From: Croceicoccus marinus
GTDB lineage: Bacteria > Pseudomonadota > Alphaproteobacteria > Sphingomonadales > Sphingomonadaceae
Assembly (NCBI RefSeq): GCF_001661675.2
Contig: NZ_CP019602.1
Coordinates: 2,133,501 to 2,197,500, forward strand
Direction of reading: 5' to 3'
DNA: 64,000 nt
Below are positions 18,456 to 26,685 of the stretch, in pieces. The notes below the pieces were generated by a model. It made no database searches and had not been told where the DNA came from. It saw only the letters and a program-made list of their open reading frames with translations. Each line of letters begins with the position of its first letter. Position 1 is the first letter of the stretch. A program made the translations under genes and the position numbers.

Positions 18456-18570
18456 GGGTCTGCGCACCAATAACGAACAGAATCATTGAAGGTCGGCTAT
18501 CGATATCGCCGCGAATTGGCTCGAACGGCGGGAATGGGGTGGGAAGCTGCTATTGTCAAAACGCTGCTGA

Positions 18571-19035
18571 ATGGGACAAAGACGCGCAATGCAAAGCCGT
18601 GACCTACACTCCGAAATCATTGGCTTGGTTGCACACGAGCTTGGCCTGCCCCGCGAAAAAATTCACCTTTCAGACCGATTGCTCCATGACCTTGGCATGG
18701 ATGGGGACGATGCCGTGGACTTTTTCAACAGCGTGCATCAGAGATTCGGAACGGACTTAACTCATCTACACGAGAATTGGAGCGAACACTTCGGACCAGA
18801 AGGGTTTTCGTGCTGGTATGGATTGGCCATCATCCCTGCTGCCGTCGTCGGAGGCGCAGTGGCGCGCATGAGTGGCCTTTCCGCAGTCTGGGGCTTCGTC
18901 ATCACCGTAGCTATACTCGCGGCGGTGCTCTGGGTTTCGCGACGATGGGGACCAGCTGATAGGACAGTCCCTATTACGGTCGAGCAAGTGTCTGCCGCTG
19001 TCGAGGCTGGTGTGTGGCCCAAACGTCCTGATTAG
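18571..19035 (+). CDS. DUF1493 family protein with membrane segments
   Basis: This 154-aa protein resembles DUF1493, an acyl-carrier-protein-like fold without known function. The core LHDLGMDGDDAVDFFNSV (near residues 42-59) and HFGPEGF are characteristic. No DSL phosphopantetheine site is seen, so it is not an ordinary carrier protein. Two hydrophobic segments follow (about residues 84-98 and 105-123), then a PITVEQV...GVWPK tail seen in the family. ATG at 18589 is an alternative start. Base composition is clearly lower in GC than the flanks, suggesting acquisition. No partner gene is adjacent. Confidence 0.72.
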   Translation: MGQRRAMQSRDLHSEIIGLVAHELGLPREKIHLSDRLLHDLGMDGDDAVDFFNSVHQRFGTDLTHLHENWSEHFGPEGFSCWYGLAIIPAAVVGGAVARMSGLSAVWGFVITVAILAAVLWVSRRWGPADRTVPITVEQVSAAVEAGVWPKRPD

Positions 19036-19121
19036 TAATGTCCGAAACCGGTCGGAAGCGGAAGGTTCGCTTTTGGACCGAAAAAGCCAACAGCCGCCCC
19101 GCTCCACCCGCAAAACACCAC

Positions 19122-19148
19122 AAAAAAAGGGGCGCCAATCAGCGCCCC
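19122..19148 (-). terminator. Rho-independent terminator of the cyclophilin gene
   Basis: On the minus strand GGGGCGC pairs with GCGCCCC across a 6-nt loop and is followed by seven T. It begins 28 nt beyond the cyclophilin stop codon. Stem, loop and T-run are all canonical. Confidence 0.9.
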
Positions 19149-19175
19149 TCCTTCATGCATCGCTAACGGCCCCAA

Positions 19176-19640
19176 TTACGAAACCGTGGCCTTCACGATC
19201 TTGCCTGGGTTTGCCGGCGGCTCGCCCTTGGGCAGTGCGTCGACGTGGTCCATGCCTTCCTCGACCTCACCCCAGACGGTGTACTGGCGGTCCAGGAAAC
19301 GGGCGTCGTCGAAGCAGATGAAGAACTGCGAATTGGCGCTGTTGGGCGCGGATGTGCGCGCCATCGAGCAGACGCCGCGCGTGTGCGGGTGGTCGTTGAA
19401 CTCGGCCTTCAGGTCGGGCTTGTCCGAACCGCCCATGCCGGTGCCGTTCGGACAGCCGCCCTGCGCCATGAAGCCGGGGATGACGCGGTGGAACTTCACG
19501 CCGTCGTAGAAGCCTTCGCCGGCCAGTTCCTTGATGCGCTCCACATGGCCGGGGGCCAGGTCGGGACGCAGCTTGATCACGACGTCGCCGCCTTCGCCAT
19601 TGCCGGTATCGAGCGTGAGGGTGAGTTTATCCTCGGACAT
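19176..19640 (-). CDS. ppiB: Peptidyl-prolyl cis-trans isomerase, cyclophilin type
   Basis: This 154-aa cyclophilin catalyses proline isomerisation. It has no signal peptide, so it should be cytosolic. Core motifs include FYDGVKFHRVIPGFMAQGG, GVCSMARTSAPNSANSQFFI and a C-terminal GKIVKATVS strand. The frame remains open far upstream, but the start at 19640 is fixed by AGGAGA at good spacing and by normal family length. It diverges from mgtE across a 282-bp gap that contains GTCCACA repeats and the 30-G tract. A strong terminator follows. Confidence 0.95.
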   Translation of the reverse strand: MSEDKLTLTLDTGNGEGGDVVIKLRPDLAPGHVERIKELAGEGFYDGVKFHRVIPGFMAQGGCPNGTGMGGSDKPDLKAEFNDHPHTRGVCSMARTSAPNSANSQFFICFDDARFLDRQYTVWGEVEEGMDHVDALPKGEPPANPGKIVKATVS

Positions 19641-19742
19641 GAAATCTCCTTTGTCGCCCCTGTCGGCGGGGCGTTCCTGCGGGTCGCAGACGCATATAGG
19701 CAATCGCCGCGATATGTCACGCCCGCGCCGCGCAACAACGCC

Positions 19743-19829
19743 GTCCACAGGCGCTGCCCGCCAGTCCACAGGCTTTTGCCGCGCTTCTCCACGCGGCGTT
19801 CCCCGGATCTGTCCACAGCCTGTCCACAT
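19743..19829. repeat. Four GTCCACA repeats in the cyclophilin/mgtE gap
   Basis: GTCCACAG occurs at 19743-19750, 19764-19771 and 19811-19818, and GTCCACAT at 19822-19829, all in the same direction within 87 bp. Each is preceded by C plus one base, giving CNGTCCACA, which resembles a degenerate DnaA box (TTATCCACA). They lie 94-180 bp upstream of the mgtE start. Function is unknown. Confidence 0.6.
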
Positions 19830-19835
19830 CGGCGG

Positions 19836-19867
<32 letters not shown>

Positions 19868-19922
19868 GAGAGCCGCGTTTCCCGGTTGATTTCGCGGTGC
19901 AGCATTCTAGACACCGGCAGTG

Positions 19923-21398
19923 ATGGACCGCGACGATCTCAATCCTGCCCGCGAGCATGACGCCGACCGGGCGACGCTGGAGGATATCATCGCGGCGGAG
20001 GACGCCGATCGCGTGAGCGAGGCCGAGGAAGCGCGCGCCGAGCGGCTGGACGAGGATGACCGGCTGAAGCCCGAATTCGTCGAGGCGGTGCGCGAGGCGC
20101 TGCAGGAGGACGCCGAGACCGACGTCCGCGACCTGGTCGAACCGCTCCATCCCGCCGACATCGCCGATCTTTTCGAAATCCTGCCGCGAGAGGACCGCCC
20201 GGCACTCGCCCGCGGCATCGCCGATCTGATGAGCGGCGAAGTCATTTCGGAAATGAACGATTACGTTCGCGACGACCTGCTGGAATCGCTGCCGCCCGAT
20301 GCGGTCGCCGGCATTGCCGAACAGCTGGAAACCGACGACGCCGTCGCGCTGATCGAGGATCTGGACGCCAGCGACCAGGCCGCCGTCCTGGCAGAGATGG
20401 GTCCCGAAGACCGCGCCGCGATCGAAAGCGCGCTGTCCTTCCCCGAGGAATCGGCGGGCCGCCTGATGCAGCGCGACCTGGTTGCGGTGCCCGAGCATAT
20501 CAGCATCGGCGATCTGATCGATTACATGCGCGAGAATGCGGACCTCACCACCGAGTTCTGGGAGGTCTTCGTCGTCGATCCCACCCATCGCCCGGTCGGT
20601 TCGGTGCAGCTGTCGTGGATCCTGCGCACGCCGCGCGGGGTCGCCATCGCCGACGTGATGAAGCGCGACCAGACGCTGATCCCCGCCGACCTGGACCAGG
20701 AAGAGGTCGCGCTGCGCTTCCAGAAATACGCGCTGATTTCCGCGGCGGTGGTGGACAAGGCGGGGCGGCTCATTGGCCAAATCACCGCCGACGACGTCGC
20801 GCATATCATCCAGGAAGAAGCGGGCGAGGATACGCTGCTGCTGTCGGGCGCGGGCGAAGGCGACATCAACGAGCCGATCCGCACGTCCTATTCGCAGCGC
20901 GTGCGCTGGCTGATCGCGAACCTGGGCACGGCGCTGGTCGCTTCGCTGATCATCGCGGCGTTCGGCGCGGCGATCGAGCAGCTGGTGGCGCTGGCGATCC
21001 TGATGCCCGTCGTCGCCAGCATCGGCGGCAATGCGGGCACGCAGACCATGGCGGTGTCGGTCCGCGCGCTGGCGATGAACCAGCTGACGCGGTCAAACAC
21101 CAGCCGCGTGATCTGGCGCGAGATGCGGGTCGCGCTGCTGAACGGCATCACCGTGGCGGCGCTGATCGGCGCGGCGACGGCGGCGATCTTCACCCCGATG
21201 CTGGGCGTGGTAATCGCGGCGGCGGTCGTGCTGAACATCATCACGGCGGGCATGGCGGGGGTGCTGGTGCCGGTGATCTTCGACCGGCTGGACCAGGACC
21301 CGGCGGTCGCGTCCTCGGTCTTCGTGACGATAATCACCGATTCGATGGGCTTCTTCGCCTTCCTCGGCCTTGCCGTGGCATCGGGGCTGGTCGGCTGA
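19923..21398 (+). CDS. mgtE: Magnesium transporter MgtE
   Basis: This 491-aa inner-membrane channel imports Mg2+ and closes when cytosolic Mg2+ is high. The order is typical: acidic N domain (about residues 45-165, with LHPADIADLFEILPREDRPA), paired CBS domains (about 170-300) and five C-terminal membrane segments (about 325-490) with the pore motif ASIGGNAGTQTM. A further ATG-less extension of one codon (GTG at 19920) exists; ATG 19923 is preferred. The promoter region contains the 30-G tract and the GTCCACA repeats. Confidence 0.95.
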   Translation: MDRDDLNPAREHDADRATLEDIIAAEDADRVSEAEEARAERLDEDDRLKPEFVEAVREALQEDAETDVRDLVEPLHPADIADLFEILPREDRPALARGIADLMSGEVISEMNDYVRDDLLESLPPDAVAGIAEQLETDDAVALIEDLDASDQAAVLAEMGPEDRAAIESALSFPEESAGRLMQRDLVAVPEHISIGDLIDYMRENADLTTEFWEVFVVDPTHRPVGSVQLSWILRTPRGVAIADVMKRDQTLIPADLDQEEVALRFQKYALISAAVVDKAGRLIGQITADDVAHIIQEEAGEDTLLLSGAGEGDINEPIRTSYSQRVRWLIANLGTALVASLIIAAFGAAIEQLVALAILMPVVASIGGNAGTQTMAVSVRALAMNQLTRSNTSRVIWREMRVALLNGITVAALIGAATAAIFTPMLGVVIAAAVVLNIITAGMAGVLVPVIFDRLDQDPAVASSVFVTIITDSMGFFAFLGLAVASGLVG

Positions 21399-21437
21399 AT
21401 TCTTGAGTCGCCGCACCGGGCACCTATCTTAGAGCGG

Positions 21438-21830
21438 ATGCCCCTTCATCTGACCAAGATCGCTTTCGGCGCACAGAGCTATGACGATATCGAAGGCTGG
21501 TTCGCCAATCGCCCGCGCCTGTCGCTGAACACGCGCTATTGCCCCAAGCGGGTCGAGGAGCTGGAGGGCGGCTCGCTCTACTGGATCCACGAACATGCGC
21601 TGGTGGCGCGCAGCCCGATCACCGGGTTCGAGCAGCAGGACAACGGCCGCTGGTGGATCCACCTGGAGCCCCGACTGATCCGCGTTCAGACCCGCCCGCG
21701 CCGCGCGCACCAAGGCTGGCGCTATCTGAAGGACGAGGACGCCCCCGCCGATCTGGCTGAGGGAGAAGAGGCAGGCGACGTGCTGCCCGGCAGGCTGCTG
21801 GGACAGTTGACCAAGCTGGGGCTGGTCTAG
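21438..21830 (+). CDS. DUF1489 family protein
   Basis: This 130-aa cytosolic protein matches DUF1489, a conserved family nearly confined to alphaproteobacteria and without known function. Characteristic segments are LHLTKIAFGAQSYDDIEGW, TRYCPKRVEELEGGSLYWI and a C-terminal QGWRYL. It begins 39 nt after mgtE, so cotranscription is possible. Nothing in the sequence shows a catalytic site. The N-terminus is clear from conservation right after the ATG. Confidence 0.88.
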   Translation: MPLHLTKIAFGAQSYDDIEGWFANRPRLSLNTRYCPKRVEELEGGSLYWIHEHALVARSPITGFEQQDNGRWWIHLEPRLIRVQTRPRRAHQGWRYLKDEDAPADLAEGEEAGDVLPGRLLGQLTKLGLV

Positions 21831-21901
21831 GCGCGGCGATCGGGTGCGATCGGAATTGGCCGGACTACAGAAGGGGGTGGAAAGCGGACCTCAGGCGACG
21901 G

Positions 21902-22162
21902 CTATCGTCTCCAATAATCTGCTCCATTCAGCTCGGCATCTTTTGCAGATAAGAACCGCCAAATCCCGAGGAGAACCGATAGGGCGAGTGCGTAAGGAGC
22001 GAAAATAGTCAGGAAATAAGTCAGCAGATCAGGTTCCAGATCGCAGCAAAGATACAGTCGTAATTTGATCGACCACCACGCCAGCGCGAGCCAAGGAATG
22101 AACATGATCGCGCTTAGCACGAAAACCGCGCCAGCAGCCCTAGCGGCGAAATAGACCAGCAC
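21902..22162 (-). CDS. Small hypothetical membrane protein
   Basis: This 86-aa reading frame has two long hydrophobic segments (about residues 5-32 and 47-70) joined by KLRLYLCCDLEPD and ends in a polar tail, a convincing two-pass topology. The GTG start at 22162 is the only usable start close to the first segment; no ATG fits. Base composition is distinctly less GC-rich than nudC next door, which suggests recent acquisition. It was not recognised as a known family. A noncoding alternative cannot be excluded. Confidence 0.5.
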   Translation of the reverse strand: MLVYFAARAAGAVFVLSAIMFIPWLALAWWSIKLRLYLCCDLEPDLLTYFLTIFAPYALALSVLLGIWRFLSAKDAELNGADYWRR

Positions 22163-22296
22163 TTTGATAGCTAAACGCCCCCGAAGATCGCGGCGGGCAT
22201 AACAACTTACTTTATGTCCGCAATCAGTCGTAACCGGAACGACAGCTTTCGGGACATGCGCGCAAAAGCTGACGGCAGGCCCCTGCCGAACCGCCA

Positions 22297-23250
22297 CTAC
22301 CCTGCAGGGCGATCCAGCCAGTCGCGCAGCAGGCTGTTGGCGATGGCATGGCGCGGCGGGGGCAGGAATGTCTTGCCGGGCAGATCCTCGAGCGCCGCGA
22401 ACAATTCGGCGCGGGTGGCCCAGAACGCATCGTCCAGCTCGGTCCGGTCCACCGCCAGCGTGGAGTGATCGGTCATCGCATGGCATCCGATCATCAGCTG
22501 CGAGGGGAACGGCCACGCCTGGCTCGACCGATAGCGGACCGAATGGACCTTCAGCCCGGCTTCCTCCAGCGTTTCGCGCTGCACCGCCTGTTCGATCGTC
22601 TCCCCCGGCTCGACGAAGCCGGCCAGCGCGGAATAGCGCCCTTCCGGCCAGCCGAGCCCGCGGCCCAGCAGCACCAGCCGCTCGCCATCGGGGGTGACGT
22701 GTTCGATCGTCATAATGACCACCGGGTCGGTGCGCGGGAAATGCGAGGTGGCGCAGGCATCGTCGGTGCAGTCGCGCTGCCAGCCGCCCTTGCCCTGCAC
22801 CGTCATCGATCCGCAGCGCGCGCAGAAACGGTGGCTGGCGTGCCAGCTGGCCAGGCTGCGCGCGGCGGAGAAGGTGGCGAAATCCTGCTGGCTTAGCTGC
22901 CCCGCCTGCAGCCATGCCTTTCCGCGCGCGTCGCCCCCTTCCAGCATGCGCGGCACGGCGGCGAAACAGCCGCGGTCGCCGTCGAGGCCCAGGAACACCA
23001 GCTCCGCCCCGGCAGGCGCATCGTCCAGCGTGCCCCAGTCGAGCCGCCCGTCCTCGCTCACCCAAGGATCGCAGCAATCCATCCGCAGCAGCAGCGCCCG
23101 GTCGCCCATCAGCGCGGACAGCGCCTCGGGATCGGCGCGGACGTGATCGGCGCGGTCGACCCGGCGCGAACGGCGGCGATCGCTTTCGGCGCCGTCGTTG
23201 CGGGCTTCCGTCACACCATCCGTTACCGGGCCCGTCGAACCATCGGCCAT
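22297..23250 (-). CDS. nudC: NAD+ diphosphatase (NudC)
   Basis: This 317-aa Nudix enzyme hydrolyses NAD(H) and can remove NAD caps from RNA 5' ends. A zinc ribbon (CARCGSMTVQGKGGWQRDC, with a further Cys after) precedes the Nudix domain. The Nudix box GFVEPGETIEQAVQRETLEE plus AG is intact, and YRSSQAWPFPSQLMIG gives the SQPWPFPxS array of NudC with one change (A for P). The start gives an acidic, Arg-rich N-terminus of somewhat uncertain extent. mutY lies 84 nt upstream in the same direction, so both nucleotide-sanitation genes may share a transcript. Confidence 0.93.
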   Translation of the reverse strand: MADGSTGPVTDGVTEARNDGAESDRRRSRRVDRADHVRADPEALSALMGDRALLLRMDCCDPWVSEDGRLDWGTLDDAPAGAELVFLGLDGDRGCFAAVPRMLEGGDARGKAWLQAGQLSQQDFATFSAARSLASWHASHRFCARCGSMTVQGKGGWQRDCTDDACATSHFPRTDPVVIMTIEHVTPDGERLVLLGRGLGWPEGRYSALAGFVEPGETIEQAVQRETLEEAGLKVHSVRYRSSQAWPFPSQLMIGCHAMTDHSTLAVDRTELDDAFWATRAELFAALEDLPGKTFLPPPRHAIANSLLRDWLDRPAG

Positions 23251-23334
23251 GCAATATCCCTGTCTATGTTCCCAGCCCGTCCGGCCTAGCGCCGCAGCGT
23301 GGCGGATTGCAAACGGGATGGCAGAAACTCCCTA

Positions 23335-24408
23335 TCATTCCGTTGCCGCCATCACCTTGACCGCATTGGCGAAAAGCGTGGGCAGACCGGCATCGGCGAT
23401 GCGGTCCAGTGGCCACCATTCGCCTCCCAGCTCCTCGGCCAGCCGCGCGGGGGCGTCGCGGGTGGCGGCGATCCGCATCTGCAGCGAGAAATGGGTGAAG
23501 ACATGGCGCACCTGCGCAGCGGCTTCGTGCCATTCGGCCCCGACCGGCGGTACCCCATCGCCATCGCGCCGCGCTGCCCAGCCGTCGTCAGGCAGAGCGC
23601 GCATCCCGGCCAGCATGCCCCTGCCCGCCCGCTTCACCAGCAGCACATGGCCGTCCCGCTCGATCCAGAAGGCGGTGCCGGTCCGTTCGGGCCTGGGCTT
23701 TTTCGCGGCCTTGACCGGCAGGCTGGCGGCAATCCCCTGCGCCTGCGCGCGGCAATCGCGCCGCAGCGGGCAGACCAGGCACTTCGGCTCGCGCGAGGTG
23801 CAGATGGAGGAGCCGAGATCCATCATGGCCTGCGCGAAATCGCCGGCGCGCGCGTCGGACGTGATGCTGCCCGCCGCCGCGCGTATCGCGGGGCGCGAGG
23901 CGGGCAGCGGCGTGGCGATCGCGAACAGGCGGGACACCACGCGCTCCACATTGGCGTCGACCGCGACCGCGCGCTGGCCAAAGGCGATGGCCGCGATGGC
24001 GGCGGCGGTATAGGCGCCCACGCCCGGCAAGGCGCGCAGGCCGTCCTCGGTCTCGGGAAATCTGCCGCCCGCCTCTGCCACCGTGCGCGCGCAGGCGATC
24101 AGATTGCGGGCGCGCGCATAATATCCCAGCCCTGCCCATGCGGCGAGCACGTCCTGATCCGGCGCGGCGGCCAGCGCCGCTACATTGGGCCAGCGGGCAG
24201 TGAAATCCTTGAAGTATGGCTTCACCGCAGCGACCGTCGTCTGCTGCAGCATGATTTCGGACAGCCAGACGCGATAGGGGTCGGCAGGCACATTGCTGCC
24301 CGGCGCTGTGCGCCAGGGCAGCGTGCGCGCGTTGGCATCGTACCAGCGCAGCAGGTCGGGCGCGATCCGGGCCGCACGATCGGCATTATTTTGCGGGGAA
24401 CTGGTCAC
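23335..24408 (-). CDS. mutY: A/G-specific adenine glycosylase MutY
   Basis: This 357-aa DNA-repair enzyme removes adenine mispaired with 8-oxoguanine. The helix-hairpin-helix appears as LPGVGAYTAAAIAAIAF and is followed by VDANVERVVSR with the catalytic Asp. The [4Fe-4S] cluster ligands are in CTSREPKCLVCPLRRDC (C-x6-C-x2-C-x5-C). A C-terminal Nudix-like domain recognises 8-oxoG. The start is GTG. It diverges from dciA with only 17 bp between starts, so their promoters must overlap or lie inside the opposite gene. Confidence 0.96.
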   Translation of the reverse strand: MTSSPQNNADRAARIAPDLLRWYDANARTLPWRTAPGSNVPADPYRVWLSEIMLQQTTVAAVKPYFKDFTARWPNVAALAAAPDQDVLAAWAGLGYYARARNLIACARTVAEAGGRFPETEDGLRALPGVGAYTAAAIAAIAFGQRAVAVDANVERVVSRLFAIATPLPASRPAIRAAAGSITSDARAGDFAQAMMDLGSSICTSREPKCLVCPLRRDCRAQAQGIAASLPVKAAKKPRPERTGTAFWIERDGHVLLVKRAGRGMLAGMRALPDDGWAARRDGDGVPPVGAEWHEAAAQVRHVFTHFSLQMRIAATRDAPARLAEELGGEWWPLDRIADAGLPTLFANAVKVMAATE

Positions 24409-24425
24409 GGCATGGGCCCTATGGC

Positions 24426-25010
24426 ATGGGCTGGCAGGTCATGGAAAGCGACTCCGACAAGCCTGCGAAACGCCCTGCCGGAAAGGCCGCGAAAGCACCC
24501 GCGAAGGCGCCAAAGGCATATGAGCGTCCGCGCGGCGGAGCGGCCAAGCCGATCGGCGACCTGATGCCGCAGATCGGGCGCACTGCCTTTCGCCGTTTCG
24601 GCTTCGTGCAGTCGAGCGTGGTGTCGCGCTGGTCCGAGATCGTCGGCCCGCAGCACGCCCGCGTCTCCGCGCCCGAGGCGATCCGTTTTCCTCCGGGCGA
24701 AAAAGCGGGCGGCACGCTGCATCTGGTGGTGATGCCCGCGCATGCGCCGCTGATCCAGCATGTCATTCCCGAAGTGATCGAGCGGGTGAACCGCTTTTTC
24801 GGCTATAGCGCGGTCGCGCATGTCAGGATCCGGCAAGGACAGGTTCAGCCCGCCCCCGGCACTGAGCACGGCGGAAAGCCCAAGGCCCCGCCCTCGCTCA
24901 AGCCAATTCCGATGGAACTGGGCGATTCGCTGCGCGATATCGGCGATCCCGAATTGCGCACGGTGCTGGAATCGCTGGCGCGGTCGCTCGGCGGGAACGG
25001 GCCGGCCTGA
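24426..25010 (+). CDS. dciA: DciA/DUF721 family protein, probable helicase loader
   Basis: This 194-aa protein has a basic, Lys/Ala/Pro-rich N-terminal tail (residues 1-40) and a DUF721 KH-like domain (about 40-135, with IGRTAFRRFGF, WSEIVGPQHA and IQHVIPEVIERVNRFFGY). DUF721 proteins include DciA, the ancestral loader of the replicative helicase DnaB. ATG 24441 is an alternative start. It diverges from mutY by 17 bp and heads a dciA-dsbA-dsbA-smc run, a common alphaproteobacterial order. The helicase-loading role is inferred from the family. Confidence 0.85.
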   Translation: MGWQVMESDSDKPAKRPAGKAAKAPAKAPKAYERPRGGAAKPIGDLMPQIGRTAFRRFGFVQSSVVSRWSEIVGPQHARVSAPEAIRFPPGEKAGGTLHLVVMPAHAPLIQHVIPEVIERVNRFFGYSAVAHVRIRQGQVQPAPGTEHGGKPKAPPSLKPIPMELGDSLRDIGDPELRTVLESLARSLGGNGPA

Positions 25011-25045
25011 AGAACCGGGGTTTGGGAATGAAGGATGGATCGCGC

Positions 25046-25732
25046 ATGAAAAGCGGTTTTCGCGTTCTGGTCACCACGCTGGCGGCGGCGCTCGCGCTGG
25101 GCGCGGGCACGGCGGGGGCCGCGGGCCCGCAGGGCGTCACCCGGATCGAGCCGGGCGTCCACCGCATCGGCAAGGCCGAGGCGCCGCTGACCCTGACCGA
25201 ATATGTCAGCTATACCTGCCCGCATTGCGCGCATTTCGAACATGACGCGGGCAAGGAACTGCTGGTCGGCTATGCCGCCACCGGCAAGGCATCGGTGGTG
25301 GTGCGCAACCTGGTGCGCGACCCGGCGGACCTGGCCGCCGCGCTGCTGTCCAATTGCGGCGGCGACGATCGCTTCATCGCCAATCACGGCGCGATCATGG
25401 GCGCGCAGGACGAATGGCTGGGCCGGCTGCGCGATGCCACCGCGGCGCAGCGGGCCCGCTACCAGACCGGCAGCTTCGCCGCGCGCATGCAGGCAATGGC
25501 GCGCGATGCCGGTCTTTACGAGATCATGGTCCGGCGCGGCTATGGCAAGACACAGCTCGACCGCTGCCTTGCCGACGAGGCGATGGCCAGGACCCTGTCC
25601 GAAAACACCGCATCCTATCTGAAGCAGGGCGTGTCGGGCACGCCCAGCTTCGACATCGACGGCGTGCTGCTGGCGGGGACGCATGACTGGGCCGCGCTCA
25701 AACCCCAGCTCGACGCGCGCATGAAGCGCTGA
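25046..25732 (+). CDS. DsbA-family thioredoxin-fold protein, periplasmic
   Basis: This 228-aa protein has a signal peptide (KSGFRVLVTTLAAALALGAG) and a thioredoxin-like active site CPHC near residue 58, so it probably handles disulfides of exported proteins. VSGTPSFDIDG supplies the cis-Pro loop. ATG 25046 was chosen because AAGGATGG sits at good distance and gives a compact signal peptide; ATG 25028 and TTG 25022 are in frame. A second DsbA-like gene follows 175 nt later, then smc. The physiological partner is unknown. Confidence 0.88.
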   Translation: MKSGFRVLVTTLAAALALGAGTAGAAGPQGVTRIEPGVHRIGKAEAPLTLTEYVSYTCPHCAHFEHDAGKELLVGYAATGKASVVVRNLVRDPADLAAALLSNCGGDDRFIANHGAIMGAQDEWLGRLRDATAAQRARYQTGSFAARMQAMARDAGLYEIMVRRGYGKTQLDRCLADEAMARTLSENTASYLKQGVSGTPSFDIDGVLLAGTHDWAALKPQLDARMKR

Positions 25733-25907
25733 TTCGCTGCCCGGGCACGCGCGAATGCGCTGTCCGCCCGGTTGCGATACCGCCAGGAACCGCCGAAACG
25801 CTTGGATCGGGCGCGGTGCTTGTGCAAAACCGGCCCCCGAACCTGTTACCCCGCTTCCGCTCGGCGCATCGCTTGCGCTAGATTTTGTTCAGATTGGAAA
25901 GAAGACG

Positions 25908-26657
25908 ATGATCAAAGCCCGTTTCTCCCGGCCGCTCCTGGCCCTGGCACTGGCGCCGCTGGCGACGCTGGCCGCGTGCAATTCGGCGGAAGAACCGGCC
26001 GAAGGCGCGGTCGAGAGCGAGCCGGTCGAAGCCGTCGCCGCGCCCGAGGGGCAGAGCTGGTCGCAGATGGTGACGCAGACCGAGCAGGGCGGTTACCTGA
26101 TGGGCAACCCCGACGCGCCGATCAAGCTGGTCGAATATGGCGCGCTGTCCTGCTCGCATTGCGCCGATTTCGCCGAGACCGCGGGGCCCGAACTGCGCAG
26201 CGACTACATCGACAGCGGACGAGTCAGCTTCGAGACCCGCTTCGTCGTGCTGAACGCGATGGACGTGCCCGCCGGGCTGCTGGTGCAATGCTCCGCGCCC
26301 GAGGCGACCGTCGCGCTGGCCGACCAGTTCTGGGCCAGCCAGGCATCTTTCTTCGAAAATGCGCAGCAGGCGGGCGAAGGCGCGTTCCAGCAGGCATCCA
26401 GCCTGCCGCCCGAACAGCGGCTGGTGGCGATGGCCGAACTGTTCGGCATGATCGACTTCTTCGCCTCGCGCGGGATTTCGCGCGACCAGGCGTTGGCGTG
26501 CCTGACCGATCTGGATGCGGCGCAGGAATTCGTCGACACCTCGAACAGCTACGAGGTCACTTCGACCCCGACGCTGGAAATCAACGGCACGCGTCTGACC
26601 AGCGCCCCCTCCTGGGAAGAGCTGGAGCCCGCCTTGCAGCGCGCGGGCGCTCGGTAA
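25908..26657 (+). CDS. DsbA-family thioredoxin-fold lipoprotein
   Basis: This 249-aa protein has a lipoprotein signal (LAALxx-type lipobox LAAC, Cys24) and a thioredoxin fold with CSHC in YGALSCSHCADF near residue 87 and cis-Pro loop VTSTPTLEING. It is likely membrane-anchored in the periplasm. The Ser-His dipeptide between the cysteines differs from the Pro-His of its neighbour, which should shift redox potential. The two look like an ancient tandem pair. The ATG is supported by GAAAGAAGA just upstream. The smc ATG lies 28 nt after the stop. Confidence 0.88.
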   Translation: MIKARFSRPLLALALAPLATLAACNSAEEPAEGAVESEPVEAVAAPEGQSWSQMVTQTEQGGYLMGNPDAPIKLVEYGALSCSHCADFAETAGPELRSDYIDSGRVSFETRFVVLNAMDVPAGLLVQCSAPEATVALADQFWASQASFFENAQQAGEGAFQQASSLPPEQRLVAMAELFGMIDFFASRGISRDQALACLTDLDAAQEFVDTSNSYEVTSTPTLEINGTRLTSAPSWEELEPALQRAGAR

Positions 26658-26685
26658 TGGCGCCCGGCGGCGTCACTGTCTGCTG

